A DNA stretch of 61,874 bases from JAJYSO01 sp964451785 (lineage in GTDB: Bacteria; Bacteroidota; Bacteroidia; Flavobacteriales; Flavobacteriaceae), in assembly GCA_964451785.1 (NCBI GenBank), contig CAYVJG010000017.1, forward strand, positions 1 to 61,874, in the 5' to 3' direction. The notes under the pieces are model-generated. The model made no database searches, had not been told where the DNA came from, and saw only the letters and a program-made list of their open reading frames with translations. The translations under genes were made by a program, and so were the position numbers. Of this stretch, positions 1 to 8,440 are shown one piece after another. Positions within the stretch are counted from its first letter, which is position 1; every line of letters begins with the position of its first letter.

Positions 1-177
1 GACTAAATCTTTACCCACACAAATAATGGTAGAACCACTAAATAAACAATAGCTATGTGGGTTATTTATAGTTAAATTGATAATAAATAACAGCCGTAAC
101 AAAGTTGTAATAGTGTTAATTAGTCCCAGAGATGACCGAGTGGTTAATTGTTGTTGGCACTGATTTATAAATAAAAT
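1..177. other. Window edge, no gene recognised
   Basis: This AT-rich stretch has no open frame of useful length. A short imperfect inverted repeat (CCCACA near 14 with TGTGGG near 56) is visible, but no RNA gene or mobile element is recognised. Confidence 0.4.
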
Positions 178-230
178 AGTACAGCCTAATGAAACTTTGA
201 GAAATCAAGTTTTCATCAGGCTGTACTTAT
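178..230 (-). terminator. Strong hairpin downstream of gcvT
   Basis: AGTACAGCCT at 178-187 pairs with AGGCTGTACT at 219-228, and the stem continues inward through GAAAACTT-like bases. Read on the minus strand it follows the gcvT stop and is followed by a T-rich tract (ATTTTATTT), so it probably ends gcvT transcription. The T tract is interrupted, so efficiency is uncertain. Confidence 0.6.
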
Positions 231-246
231 GAGTGTAAAAATTGTA

Positions 247-1329
247 TTATTTTTTATAAAATGGTAACTTAACCACTTGAGCAGGGATAACTTTTTTGCG
301 AATTTGTATAAAAATCTCGCTGCCTGTTTTAGAAAGTTCTGTTGGAACATAGCCTAATCCAATAGCCTTTCCTGTTGATGGTGATTTAGTACCAGAAGTC
401 ACACGGCCAATTTTTTGACCTTCAGCGTTGACAATGTCATAATCGTGACGCGGGATGCCTTTACCGGTTAATTCAAAAGCTACTAATTTGTGCGCAACGC
501 CTTCTTCTTTTTGTTTTTTAAGGTTTTCTGAATTGACAAAATCCTTAGTAAACTTAGTGGTCCAGCCTAATTTTGCTTCAAAAGGAGAGGTTGTATCATC
601 GATATCATTGCCGTATAAGCAGAATCCCATTTCTAAACGCAAGGTGTCACGAGCAGCCAAACCGATGGGTTGAATACCAAATTCTTTGCCGGCTTCCATA
701 ACACTGTTCCAAATTTTGACAGCATCTTTAGGATTGAAATAAATTTCGACACCACCGCTACCAGTGTAACCAGTACCTGAAATAATGACATTCTCAACTC
801 CTGCAAACGTGCCAATTGCAAAATGGTAGTATTTGATAGCAGTAATATCGATATCGGTTAATTTTTGCAAAGCCTCGGCTGCTTTAGGCCCTTGAACGGC
901 TAATAACCCATATTGATCTGATTTATTTTCAAGTGTTGCTCCAGCGCTGTTGTGTTGGTTTATCCAATTCCAGTCTTTTTCAATGTTAGCCGCATTGACC
1001 ACTAGCATGTAAGTTTCTGAATTGATGCGATAGGTGAGGAGGTCATCAACAATACCGCCTGTTTCATTTGGCATATAAGAGTATTGTGCTTGTCCATCAA
1101 CTAATTTAGACGCATCGTTTGAAGATATTTTTTGAATAAGTTCGAGTGCATGAGGACCGGTGATAAAAAATTCACCCATATGTGAAACATCAAATACCCC
1201 TAGTTTTTCGCGAACAGTTTGGTGTTCAGCATTGACTCCTTCATAAGATATCGGCATTTCAAAACCGGCAAATTCGGCCATTTTAGCACCTAATTCTTTA
1301 TGGATTGCAGTTAGAGCAGTGGTTTTCAT
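247..1329 (-). CDS. gcvT: Glycine cleavage system T protein (aminomethyltransferase)
   Basis: Cytosolic aminomethyltransferase of the glycine cleavage complex. It moves the methylene group from the aminomethyl-lipoyl arm of H protein to tetrahydrofolate and releases ammonia. The N-terminal FAGFEMPISYEGV and FDVSHMGEF motifs and the folate-site GGIVDDLL motif, with its conserved aspartate, identify the family, and 360 aa is the usual length. The frame is open upstream to 1383, but the ATG at 1329 was chosen because a TATATTTG -7 element lies at 1348-1355, leaving a leader of about a dozen bases. It is monocistronic here. glyA, which uses the same folate pool, lies 6 kb away on the same strand. 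The H and P proteins are not in the window. Confidence 0.96.
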   Translation of the reverse strand: MKTTALTAIHKELGAKMAEFAGFEMPISYEGVNAEHQTVREKLGVFDVSHMGEFFITGPHALELIQKISSNDASKLVDGQAQYSYMPNETGGIVDDLLTYRINSETYMLVVNAANIEKDWNWINQHNSAGATLENKSDQYGLLAVQGPKAAEALQKLTDIDITAIKYYHFAIGTFAGVENVIISGTGYTGSGGVEIYFNPKDAVKIWNSVMEAGKEFGIQPIGLAARDTLRLEMGFCLYGNDIDDTTSPFEAKLGWTTKFTKDFVNSENLKKQKEEGVAHKLVAFELTGKGIPRHDYDIVNAEGQKIGRVTSGTKSPSTGKAIGLGYVPTELSKTGSEIFIQIRKKVIPAQVVKLPFYKK

Positions 1330-1347
1330 ATTCTGTATTTTTGCAGA

Positions 1348-1355
1348 CAAATATA
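1348..1355 (-). promoter_or_regulatory. gcvT -7 promoter element
   Basis: Minus-strand TATATTTG matches the Bacteroidota TAnnTTTG -7 consensus and lies 18 bases upstream of the gcvT ATG at 1329. No glycine riboswitch can fit in so short a leader. The -33 TTG is not clear. Confidence 0.6.
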
Positions 1356-1514
1356 AGCCTTTAGAGCGAAAAGGAATAATCAAATTAAGGCCGTTTTAGC
1401 AATGAATCATTCGTTTTGATTGTGGTTTGAGTTGCTATATTAATTAGATTTAGTTTGATTTACACTGTTTTTGGTTGATGTAATGTGTTGATACATAATG
1501 TATTTTGATATGTG

Positions 1515-1835
1515 ATATTATACGATTTATCTGGTAATCAACTATATATCTCTCAATTTACAACTAATAATAACTTGCACACTCCCTTTGGAACACCCTT
1601 CGAGGTTCGTAAGAGTAGGTCTACCTTACCCCGCACTGCACCCTGTTTGTACAGGGTTATTCACATTAAAGACCTTCGCCCTTTTAAAGAAGACTTCTGT
1701 TTATATTTGTAACCAACCATGTAATGGTTGAATATGATTAACCCCGGGTGCAACTCGGGGTGTTGAGCTTACCGAATACTATAGAACTACAAAGTAGCTC
1801 AACAATAGAGATTGCAGTAGAATAACCCTGAAACT
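1515..1835 (+). repeat. Dispersed palindrome-rich repeat, copy A
   Basis: Non-coding block of about 310 bp in the 1384-2024 gap. Its reverse complement recurs at about 14575-14885, sharing long near-identical runs such as AACTAATAATAA, CACATTAAA, TGTAATGGTTGAATATG and ATTAACCCCG. It is a chain of short inverted repeats, including ACCCTG/CAGGGT, CAACCA/TGGTTG and CCCCG/CGGGG. A 66-codon frame crosses it and is kept in copy B as well, but no start signal or known family supports a protein. It may be a degenerate non-autonomous element. The remaining gap (1836-1968) shows only two ATACGGA motifs. Confidence 0.75.
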
Positions 1836-1968
1836 TTAGTTATTAAAATCATACGGAGTTGAGATTAGACAGTTTATTTTAACCATACGGAATTAGCCAT
1901 TTCTGCAGACGTTATAATGATTCCTGAGTGCGCTAAAACAAGTGGAGTAACTAAACTTTTTAAAAACT

Positions 1969-2005
1969 AAAACCGCATAAAATCTGATGAAATTATGCGG
2001 TTTTT
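1969..2005 (-). terminator. Terminator of the M1 peptidase gene
   Basis: AAAACCGCATAA (1969-1980) and TTATGCGGTTTT (1993-2004) form a 12-bp stem 20 bases past the stop of the gene ending at 2025. On the minus strand the stem ends in a T-rich tail. Confidence 0.75.
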
Positions 2006-2024
2006 GAATGCGACTTATAATTGG

Positions 2025-4613
2025 TTATTCAAAGATACTATCTTTTAAACCTTGATTAATTTCGGCCTTTTCAAGTTTGAGTTTTAATGGACGTCCAAAA
2101 ATATTCATGGTTGAATACGTTGGCAGTTTAATGCCATCAAAGACTTTATAATCGCTAAAAGCAGCGGTGCTACCATCTTCTCCAATTTGTTTGAGTTTGA
2201 GATGTGTGGATGCACTGTAAAGTTCACGCATACTTTCACCTTTAGCATTAGTGACATGAAGTACATAAACTTTTTGTCCATCGAGCTTTTTTTGGCCAAG
2301 AAGTTTTACAGTATACCCATCATCAGCATAAGAAAGTTCAGGAAATAAAGCTTTTTGATTAGCTATTAAAGCGGCTTTTTGCTCAGACGTAACTTCTTGT
2401 TCACGGCCTTGAGCAAACACGTTAACTTGTTTGCCATTAATGCGAATCTTTAGCATAGTATTACCATTGATAGCGATTTTTTGTAAATACTTATCAGGTT
2501 TTTTCATAGCAAATTCTACATTGAGTGGCATGCCTTGAACATTAGCGACAAGCTGACGCTTAACATCGTTAATTTGAGTTAACTTTTCACGTCCACCGAC
2601 GGCTTTGAGATAGTTGTCAATTACCGATTGAGCAGTAACCCCTTCAGGCGCACTATCTAACTTTTCTAGGCTGTTGTTACCCGGATTTTTGTCGGGCACG
2701 AGATGATTCGGATCGATGACAACAGAGCTAATCTTTTTAGATGAATTGAGGGGGTAAACATAGGTTGATCCGGTAACCCAAATTTCAACCGGTAGATGAA
2801 CTAATTGCGATGTTTGGTCATCAAAATTAACTTGTAAATCGATCGGCATCGGCAATTTTTCCAAGTTTGCTAAAGTGATTGTTGCTCCTTTAGTGTAATC
2901 ACCATTGACGTAGTCAACACTTTCTACAGCTTGATCAATAGCCCAGTTGTTCATAAACCACCCTTTAAAAAACCAGCCTAAGTCTTCTCCGGCAGCGCTG
3001 CTGAGCGTATTAAATAAATCCCAAGGTTGCGGATGTTTAAAAGCCCAACGGTCTATATATTGTTTAAAAGCATAGTCAAAGCGATCTTTACCTAAAATCA
3101 CATTGCGCAACACGTTTAATCCGGCAGCAGGTTTGTAATACGCTTCAAGACCTAAATTGCGTTGATTGTGAATGACATCAGGTTTTGTAAACAGCGGATC
3201 TAAGCCTTCATTAAACATAAAACTGCCTAAGGCTTGAAAATCTTTTTGCTTATAGTATTCACCATTGTTAAAGTCTTCTGTACTGATATCGTTGATAAAG
3301 GTGTTTAAACCCTCATCTAACCAAGCGTATTTGCGTTCATTTGAACCCACAATCATCGGAAACCAATTGTGACCAAATTCGTGGTTGATCACGTTCCAAA
3401 GACTTGCGTTTTTACTTTTGTAACTACAAAAAACAATGCCCGGATATTCCATGCCACCTTCGTGTCCGCCAACATTAGTGGCTACTTGATAGGTGTAAGG
3501 GTACCATTTTTTAGAATAAAGTTCAATGGAATGCTTAACATATTCTGTTGAGCGGCCATAGCCGTCTTGACTTGAGTTTTCTTCTGGATAAAAAGATTGC
3601 GCTAAAGCCGTTTTTTCATCGGGAAGATTGATACGTGCTGCATCCCAAATGAAAGCTGTTGAAGCTGCCCAGGCAATATCTCGACTTTCAGTCATTTTAA
3701 AGTGCCAGGTTGACATAGCTTCGTCTGTATGGGCGCCGTGCATTTGTGCATGTACGTCATCAAGTGAATAAATCATAACAGTTTCATCACTTTCACGGGC
3801 TTTATCTAGGCGATCTCTTTCTGTTTTAGTCAGCACGTCTTTAGGATTTTGAAGTACGCCTGAACCTGTGACCAACATATTAGAAGGCGCAGTAACAGTG
3901 TAATCAAAATCGCCGTATTCTAAATAAAATTCACCTGTACCGATGTAAGGTAAGGTGTTCCAACCTTCCACTTCATCAAACACAGCCATACGCGGATACC
4001 ACTGCGCGATGGTGTAAATAGTTCCGTTTTTTGTTGCTACGCGTCCCATACGATCTTTACCGTGGGTCGGAATTTCAAAGCTGTAAGCAATGTGAATTTT
4101 TACTTTACCACCTTCTTTTTTTACAGGCTTGTCAAGACGAATTTGCATGCGAGTATCGTCAATGATATAATCGGCTTTGTTTTTGTTGATGGCTACTGAT
4201 TTAATGTTGTAACCATCGGTGTAGCCACGAACGCCATTGCGATCTGAAGCCGGATATAAAGCTGAACCTCGAGAATCGGATTTAAAGGTATTTTGATCGA
4301 GTTGAAGCCATAAAAAATCTAAATTATAGGGACTGTTGTTGACGTAAGTAATGACAACATCTCCAGTAACTGTTTGAGCAGCAGTGTCAAGAGTAACTTC
4401 AATTTTATAATCGGCTCTATTTTGCCAATATTCGGGACCGGGATGCCCTGTAGCACTGTGATACGCATCCGTCAGACCATTCATAAATAAAGGACTGAAA
4501 GCTTCGAGTTTGTTAAACGTACTCTCGTTTGGATTGTCTTCTTGTGCATAACTGCCCAAAGAAATCCCTAAGGCACACAATACGATGGTGCACGACCTTA
4601 TAATCTTTTTCAT
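2025..4613 (-). CDS. Secreted M1-family zinc aminopeptidase with C-terminal extension
   Basis: Gluzincin metallopeptidase, likely exported to the periplasm or beyond. A signal peptide ending GSYAQ occupies residues 1-24. The catalytic zinc site is H411-E-F-G-H415 with the third ligand E434 in WLDEGLN. GGMEYPG just upstream stands where M1 enzymes carry GxMEN, so amino-terminal trimming of peptides is expected. At 862 aa it is longer than the catalytic core. Residues from about 660 form a separate domain that begins AVGGREKL and resembles the lipoprotein-carrier-like domains of Bacteroidota outer-membrane proteins; that fold is inferred. It has its own promoter (TATTTTTG at 4642-4649) and terminator, so it is monocistronic. 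No type IX sorting domain is obvious. Confidence 0.9.
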   Translation of the reverse strand: MKKIIRSCTIVLCALGISLGSYAQEDNPNESTFNKLEAFSPLFMNGLTDAYHSATGHPGPEYWQNRADYKIEVTLDTAAQTVTGDVVITYVNNSPYNLDFLWLQLDQNTFKSDSRGSALYPASDRNGVRGYTDGYNIKSVAINKNKADYIIDDTRMQIRLDKPVKKEGGKVKIHIAYSFEIPTHGKDRMGRVATKNGTIYTIAQWYPRMAVFDEVEGWNTLPYIGTGEFYLEYGDFDYTVTAPSNMLVTGSGVLQNPKDVLTKTERDRLDKARESDETVMIYSLDDVHAQMHGAHTDEAMSTWHFKMTESRDIAWAASTAFIWDAARINLPDEKTALAQSFYPEENSSQDGYGRSTEYVKHSIELYSKKWYPYTYQVATNVGGHEGGMEYPGIVFCSYKSKNASLWNVINHEFGHNWFPMIVGSNERKYAWLDEGLNTFINDISTEDFNNGEYYKQKDFQALGSFMFNEGLDPLFTKPDVIHNQRNLGLEAYYKPAAGLNVLRNVILGKDRFDYAFKQYIDRWAFKHPQPWDLFNTLSSAAGEDLGWFFKGWFMNNWAIDQAVESVDYVNGDYTKGATITLANLEKLPMPIDLQVNFDDQTSQLVHLPVEIWVTGSTYVYPLNSSKKISSVVIDPNHLVPDKNPGNNSLEKLDSAPEGVTAQSVIDNYLKAVGGREKLTQINDVKRQLVANVQGMPLNVEFAMKKPDKYLQKIAINGNTMLKIRINGKQVNVFAQGREQEVTSEQKAALIANQKALFPELSYADDGYTVKLLGQKKLDGQKVYVLHVTNAKGESMRELYSASTHLKLKQIGEDGSTAAFSDYKVFDGIKLPTYSTMNIFGRPLKLKLEKAEINQGLKDSIFE

Positions 4614-4641
4614 ATAATGGATTTTAGTAGACTATTTTTTT

Positions 4642-4649
4642 CAAAAATA
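4642..4649 (-). promoter_or_regulatory. -7 element of the M1 peptidase gene
   Basis: Minus-strand TATTTTTG fits TAnnTTTG exactly and lies about 30 bases before the ATG at 4613. No good -33 TTG is seen. Confidence 0.5.
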
Positions 4650-4734
4650 TAAAAAATATCTTGCTGTGGCTTTGTTTTAGCTGTAAAGTGTGCGAATGAC
4701 TACGTTAAAATTAAAACGAAAAATACCATCTGTT

Positions 4735-6600
4735 TCAATGCTTCTCATCCCAACTTAAAAAGTAGTTGTAAGCTTCCTGCTCATAAGCCTTATTGAGTTT
4801 GATGAGCGATTTGATACGCGTGCTGTCTTTGAGATTAGTGAGTAAAAAATCTTTAAATTTATCATCTTGAGCTACAAAGCCTGTGTCTTGAATAAATCCT
4901 GATCCCGACATAAAATTGTAAGCGGCAAAGTGAGGCGCTTGAGGGTTTAAGACATCTTTACTAAACGGATAATCTGCATAAGACAACTTGAGTTGAGCTA
5001 AAAGGGTAGCGGCAATATCTAGTTGAGAAACGACGTAATCAATAGTCTTTCCGCGCCATTCTTTTTTGATAACATTGCCGTAAAGCAGTAACGGAATACG
5101 GTTGCGATCTTTGTGTTGAACCGGGCGCTTAATTTGTGAGTCGCTACTGTGGTCAGAAACAAAAACAAATAAAGTGTTGTCATACCAAGGTTTGTGACGT
5201 ACTTTTTCAAAGAACTCACCAAGCGAAGAATCGGCATAATGTACGGTGTTGATAAATTCGTCACGGCGATCAAATTGCATCCATTTTGGGGCCGGAATGT
5301 CATAAGGTGGATGCGTACTCAAGGTGTACCAGTTGTAGAAAAAAGGTTCTTGTGCCTGATCAATTAGCTCAATAACCGGATTGACCATAGCGCCATCGGG
5401 GACACCTAAATCACCTCTTGGTAAATCATCAGGAAAATCACGCCCACTTTTGATCAGGTTAAATTTTTTGTTGTAGATATAACTTTGAATATTTCCAAAA
5501 TCAAGCATCCCGCCATAAATAAATCCACTGTGATAACCGACTTTTTGTAAGTTGAGATTAATGGCCGGTATATTGATGCTGAGTTCGGGACGCGCTAAAA
5601 TGGATGTGCGCCCGGCAGTGGGGAAAGCACTTAAAATTCCCGGAAGGCCTTGATCTGATACAAACCCTGTAGGGTAGCAGTTTGAAAAATAAACCCCTTG
5701 TTTAATTAAACTGTCCATAACTGGGGTAATAGCTGGCTGATGCCCTGCTTGCACTAAATCGGCAGGCCAGCTTTCTAAAATAAATAAAACAATGTTAGGA
5801 CGTTGTGTGGTAAGGATGAGTTGTGTAGAGTCCTTAGGATAAGTGTATAAACTGTCTAGAATTTTAGCAGCAGTTTTGTCAGACATTGACTTATATGGGT
5901 TCGTTGTATCAGTACGTTCTGTAAAATTGTCTAACAAATACCAAGCGGGATTTGTAGCGGCATCGTTTAAAACAGAAGCTTGTGAATAATACACTAAGCT
6001 TAAACTGATAGGAAAGCGACGCCAGCCTCCACGGATACCTGTAAAAATGACAAAACCCGTAATTAGCCAAAACAGAACGCCGTTTAACAATGGACGCGAT
6101 TTTTTTTCAGAGAGTTTTTTTAGGTGTACAAATCGATTGTATATAAAACTGTAGAGAAGGCATAACACCGTACTGGCACCGAAAAATAATAAAGTTAACT
6201 CCCAAGTGGCTGTTCTGAACACTTCTGAGGGGTGTGCAAAATGCGCTAGGGCTTCATAATTTAGTTTGGTGTGCCATTGTGTGTATAAAGCGGCATCGCC
6301 AACAGCAATTAAAACGTGTAAGACGATAAAAATAAGGACTATGATTTTGGTGAGCTTGAGTAAGAAATCACTGCGTTTCCACCAAGCTATCCAAAGCACC
6401 AAAAAAGGCAATGCTAATCCGTAGCAGGCTGTAGATGAATCAAGCGGTAGGGCGTAATAAAAAGCCTGACTAATCTCATTAATCCCGAGTGCTTTAAGCG
6501 ATTCAAATTGAATACCTAAAAATAGAATGCGATTAAAAACGAATAGGACTAACCAAAAAAGGTAAAGTTTTACGAGATAGCGCAATGATAACCAAAACAT
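4735..6600 (-). CDS. LtaS-like membrane sulfatase-family transferase
   Basis: Integral membrane enzyme of the alkaline phosphatase/sulfatase superfamily, in the group that transfers phosphoglycerol or phosphoethanolamine groups to envelope molecules. Roughly five hydrophobic segments fill residues 1-200. An extracytoplasmic catalytic domain follows, with PNIVLFILESWPADL (metal-binding Glu), TGFVSDQG (expected nucleophile region) and FVFVSDHSSDS (metal-binding Asp-His). In many Bacteroidota relatives a Thr precedes the Asp of the nucleophile loop; here it is Ser, which could still act as nucleophile. It stands alone between the M1 peptidase and glyA, so its substrate cannot be told from context. 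The ATG at 6600 opens directly into the first membrane helix. A plain sulfatase is less likely given the N-terminal membrane domain. Confidence 0.82.
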   Translation of the reverse strand: MFWLSLRYLVKLYLFWLVLFVFNRILFLGIQFESLKALGINEISQAFYYALPLDSSTACYGLALPFLVLWIAWWKRSDFLLKLTKIIVLIFIVLHVLIAVGDAALYTQWHTKLNYEALAHFAHPSEVFRTATWELTLLFFGASTVLCLLYSFIYNRFVHLKKLSEKKSRPLLNGVLFWLITGFVIFTGIRGGWRRFPISLSLVYYSQASVLNDAATNPAWYLLDNFTERTDTTNPYKSMSDKTAAKILDSLYTYPKDSTQLILTTQRPNIVLFILESWPADLVQAGHQPAITPVMDSLIKQGVYFSNCYPTGFVSDQGLPGILSAFPTAGRTSILARPELSINIPAINLNLQKVGYHSGFIYGGMLDFGNIQSYIYNKKFNLIKSGRDFPDDLPRGDLGVPDGAMVNPVIELIDQAQEPFFYNWYTLSTHPPYDIPAPKWMQFDRRDEFINTVHYADSSLGEFFEKVRHKPWYDNTLFVFVSDHSSDSQIKRPVQHKDRNRIPLLLYGNVIKKEWRGKTIDYVVSQLDIAATLLAQLKLSYADYPFSKDVLNPQAPHFAAYNFMSGSGFIQDTGFVAQDDKFKDFLLTNLKDSTRIKSLIKLNKAYEQEAYNYFLSWDEKH

Positions 6601-6869
6601 AATGAAAGTTTAGGCTGTAAAAATACTCAAATTAACGATTTTAATTGGCTTTGCTGTCTTTTAAAAATTTTAGCTGACAACGCTAAATTTTAAACCGCTA
6701 TGGATGACACATTGTTTTGAGTTGTGAACGACGACAAGTGATTGCTGATTTAAACAAGAATGTCAAGGTAGCTTTACAATTTAACGGTGTGTTTTTGATG
6801 AAGCTTTTAGGATAAGGAAGCCGAGATGAGGAATTGCATATTTGCAGTTTAGTTTTCTGCTTTGGAGTA

Positions 6870-6994
6870 ATACCGTATGGATAAATTAACTAGTACAATT
6901 TCGACTTTGTCTCATTGTACTAGTAATTTATGCCCCACGGCATTATACCTACAAAAGACATTATAAATCGTACTAAAAAATAATTCTAATTGAG
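6870..6994. repeat. Palindromic MITE-like element, copy 1
   Basis: It begins ATACCGTATGG. Positions 6870-6899 pair with 6914-6946 around a 14-base loop, with a perfect inner stem ACTAGTACAAT/ATTGTACTAGT. A distal segment at 6960-6992 (ATTATAAATC, then ACTAAAAAATAATTCTAATT) is shared with copy 2 at 21672-21806, which lies in the opposite orientation. No coding capacity, so it would have to be a non-autonomous element. The rest of the 6601-7002 gap is featureless AT-rich sequence. Confidence 0.75.
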
Positions 6995-7002
6995 ATAAAA
7001 CT

Positions 7003-7041
7003 TAAAATCGCCGTAAAGAATTAATCTTTACAGCGATTTTA
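7003..7041 (-). terminator. glyA terminator
   Basis: AAAATCGCcGTAAAGA pairs with TCTTTACaGCGATTTT across a 5-base loop, 20 bases after the glyA stop. Both flanks are A/T-rich, so on the minus strand it ends in a T run. Confidence 0.8.
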
Positions 7042-7062
7042 ATCAAGTTGTATTGAATGTAA

Positions 7063-8340
7063 TTAAGCATTAAACAAAGGTCGGTCACCCATCAGGTTTT
7101 CAACTTTAGCTTTAACTTCAGCAAAAACACTTTCATTATCGATGTTAGAGACCACGCGGTCAATAAGATCAGCAATAGTGTGCATGTCGTCAGCTAATAA
7201 TCCACGTGTAGTTACAGCTGGAGTGCCAATACGTACGCCTGAAGTGACAAAAGGTGATTGGGTGTCAAAAGGCACCATGTTTTTGTTAACCGTAATGTTA
7301 GCATGGCCTAAAGCATCTTCCACTTGTTTTCCGGTAACATTTTTGTTGCGCAAATCAATGAGCAACATGTGATTGTCAGTGCCGCCTGAAACAACGTTGT
7401 AGCCTTTATCAACAAAACATTGCGCTAATGTAGCTGCATTTTTTTGAACGTTTTGCATGTAGGTTAAATAGTCATCAGTTAAAGCTTCTCCAAAAGCGAT
7501 GGCTTTACCGGCAATAACGTGCTCTAAAGGACCTCCTTGATTACCCGGAAAAACAGCGCTGTTTAACAAAGTAGACATTTTTTTGAGTTTGCCACTTTTT
7601 AATTTTAAACCAAATGGATTTTCAAAATCTTTACCCATCATAATCATTCCACCACGAGGACCGCGAAGGGTTTTGTGCGTAGTAGTGGTTACAATATGAC
7701 AATGCGGCATAGCATCAGAAATCAATCCGCGTGCAATTAAACCGGCCGGGTGAGCAATGTCAGCTAGTAAAATAGCATTGTTTTCATCGGCAATTTCTCT
7801 AAAGCGCTTGTAATCGATGTCACGAGAGTAAGCAGAGGCTCCAGCGATGATTAATTTTGGTTTTTCTTTGCGGGCTGTTTCAGCTAAGGCTTCATAGTCA
7901 ATTAAGCCGGTTTCTTTACTGACGCTGTAAAAAACAGGGTTGTACAACTTACCGGAAAAATTAACTGGCGACCCATGAGTAAGGTGTCCTCCGGCAGAAA
8001 GGTCGAAACCTAAAATTTTGTCGCCAGGCTTAAGGCAAGCAGCATAGGCTGCCGTATTGGCTTGTGAACCTGAGTGTGGTTGCACATTGATGTATTCAGC
8101 TCTGAATAACTTTTTGGCACGTTCAATAGCTAAACTTTCTACTTGATCGACAACTTCACAGCCGCCATAATAGCGTTTGCCGGGATAGCCTTCAGCATAT
8201 TTGTTGGTCAATACTGAGCCCATAGCTTCTAAAACTTGCTCACTGACAAAGTTTTCGCTGGCAATTAATTCTAGACCGACACGTTGGCGTTTTTTTTCAG
8301 CCTCTATAAGGTCGAAAATTTTTTGATCTCTTTGGTACAT
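7063..8340 (-). CDS. glyA: Serine hydroxymethyltransferase
   Basis: Cytosolic PLP enzyme interconverting serine plus tetrahydrofolate with glycine plus 5,10-methylene-tetrahydrofolate, the main one-carbon source. The PLP-binding lysine is K223 in TTTTHKTLRGPRGG. Other family signatures are ELIASENFVS near the N terminus, YAEGYPGKRYYGG, HSGSQAN and PGNQGGP. The length of 425 aa is normal. It is transcribed divergently from fahA across a 100-bp gap and ends at its own terminator. With gcvT on the same strand it supports a local glycine/one-carbon theme, though the two genes are not in one operon. Confidence 0.98.
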   Translation of the reverse strand: MYQRDQKIFDLIEAEKKRQRVGLELIASENFVSEQVLEAMGSVLTNKYAEGYPGKRYYGGCEVVDQVESLAIERAKKLFRAEYINVQPHSGSQANTAAYAACLKPGDKILGFDLSAGGHLTHGSPVNFSGKLYNPVFYSVSKETGLIDYEALAETARKEKPKLIIAGASAYSRDIDYKRFREIADENNAILLADIAHPAGLIARGLISDAMPHCHIVTTTTHKTLRGPRGGMIMMGKDFENPFGLKLKSGKLKKMSTLLNSAVFPGNQGGPLEHVIAGKAIAFGEALTDDYLTYMQNVQKNAATLAQCFVDKGYNVVSGGTDNHMLLIDLRNKNVTGKQVEDALGHANITVNKNMVPFDTQSPFVTSGVRIGTPAVTTRGLLADDMHTIADLIDRVVSNIDNESVFAEVKAKVENLMGDRPLFNA

Positions 8341-8402
8341 ATCACTAGTTATTTAAATATCAAAAAAAATAATTTTTTTTTACATTGACTAAGGAAAAAT
8401 TA

Positions 8403-8410
8403 TATATTTG
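8403..8410 (+). promoter_or_regulatory. fahA promoter (-33 TTG and -7 TATATTTG)
   Basis: TATATTTG at 8403-8410 is an exact TAnnTTTG match 30 bases before the fahA ATG. A TTG at 8385-8387 could be the -33 element, with a 15-base spacer that is slightly short for the consensus. Confidence 0.6.
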
Positions 8411-8440
8411 ACTAACCGACGATTACTAAATTAAATTAAT

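Noticed and set aside
1330..1383. Extended N terminus of gcvT
   Set aside because: It contains the promoter -7 box and does not match the family start.
1330..1500. Possible glycine riboswitch upstream of gcvT
   Set aside because: The promoter sits 18 bases from the ATG, leaving no room for one, and no aptamer-like sequence was seen.
1512..1712. 66-aa and 74-aa frames in the two 310-bp repeats, similar in sequence to each other
   Set aside because: Their similarity follows from DNA repeat homology. There is no ribosome site, promoter or known family, and the DNA is dominated by hairpins. Kept as repeat only.
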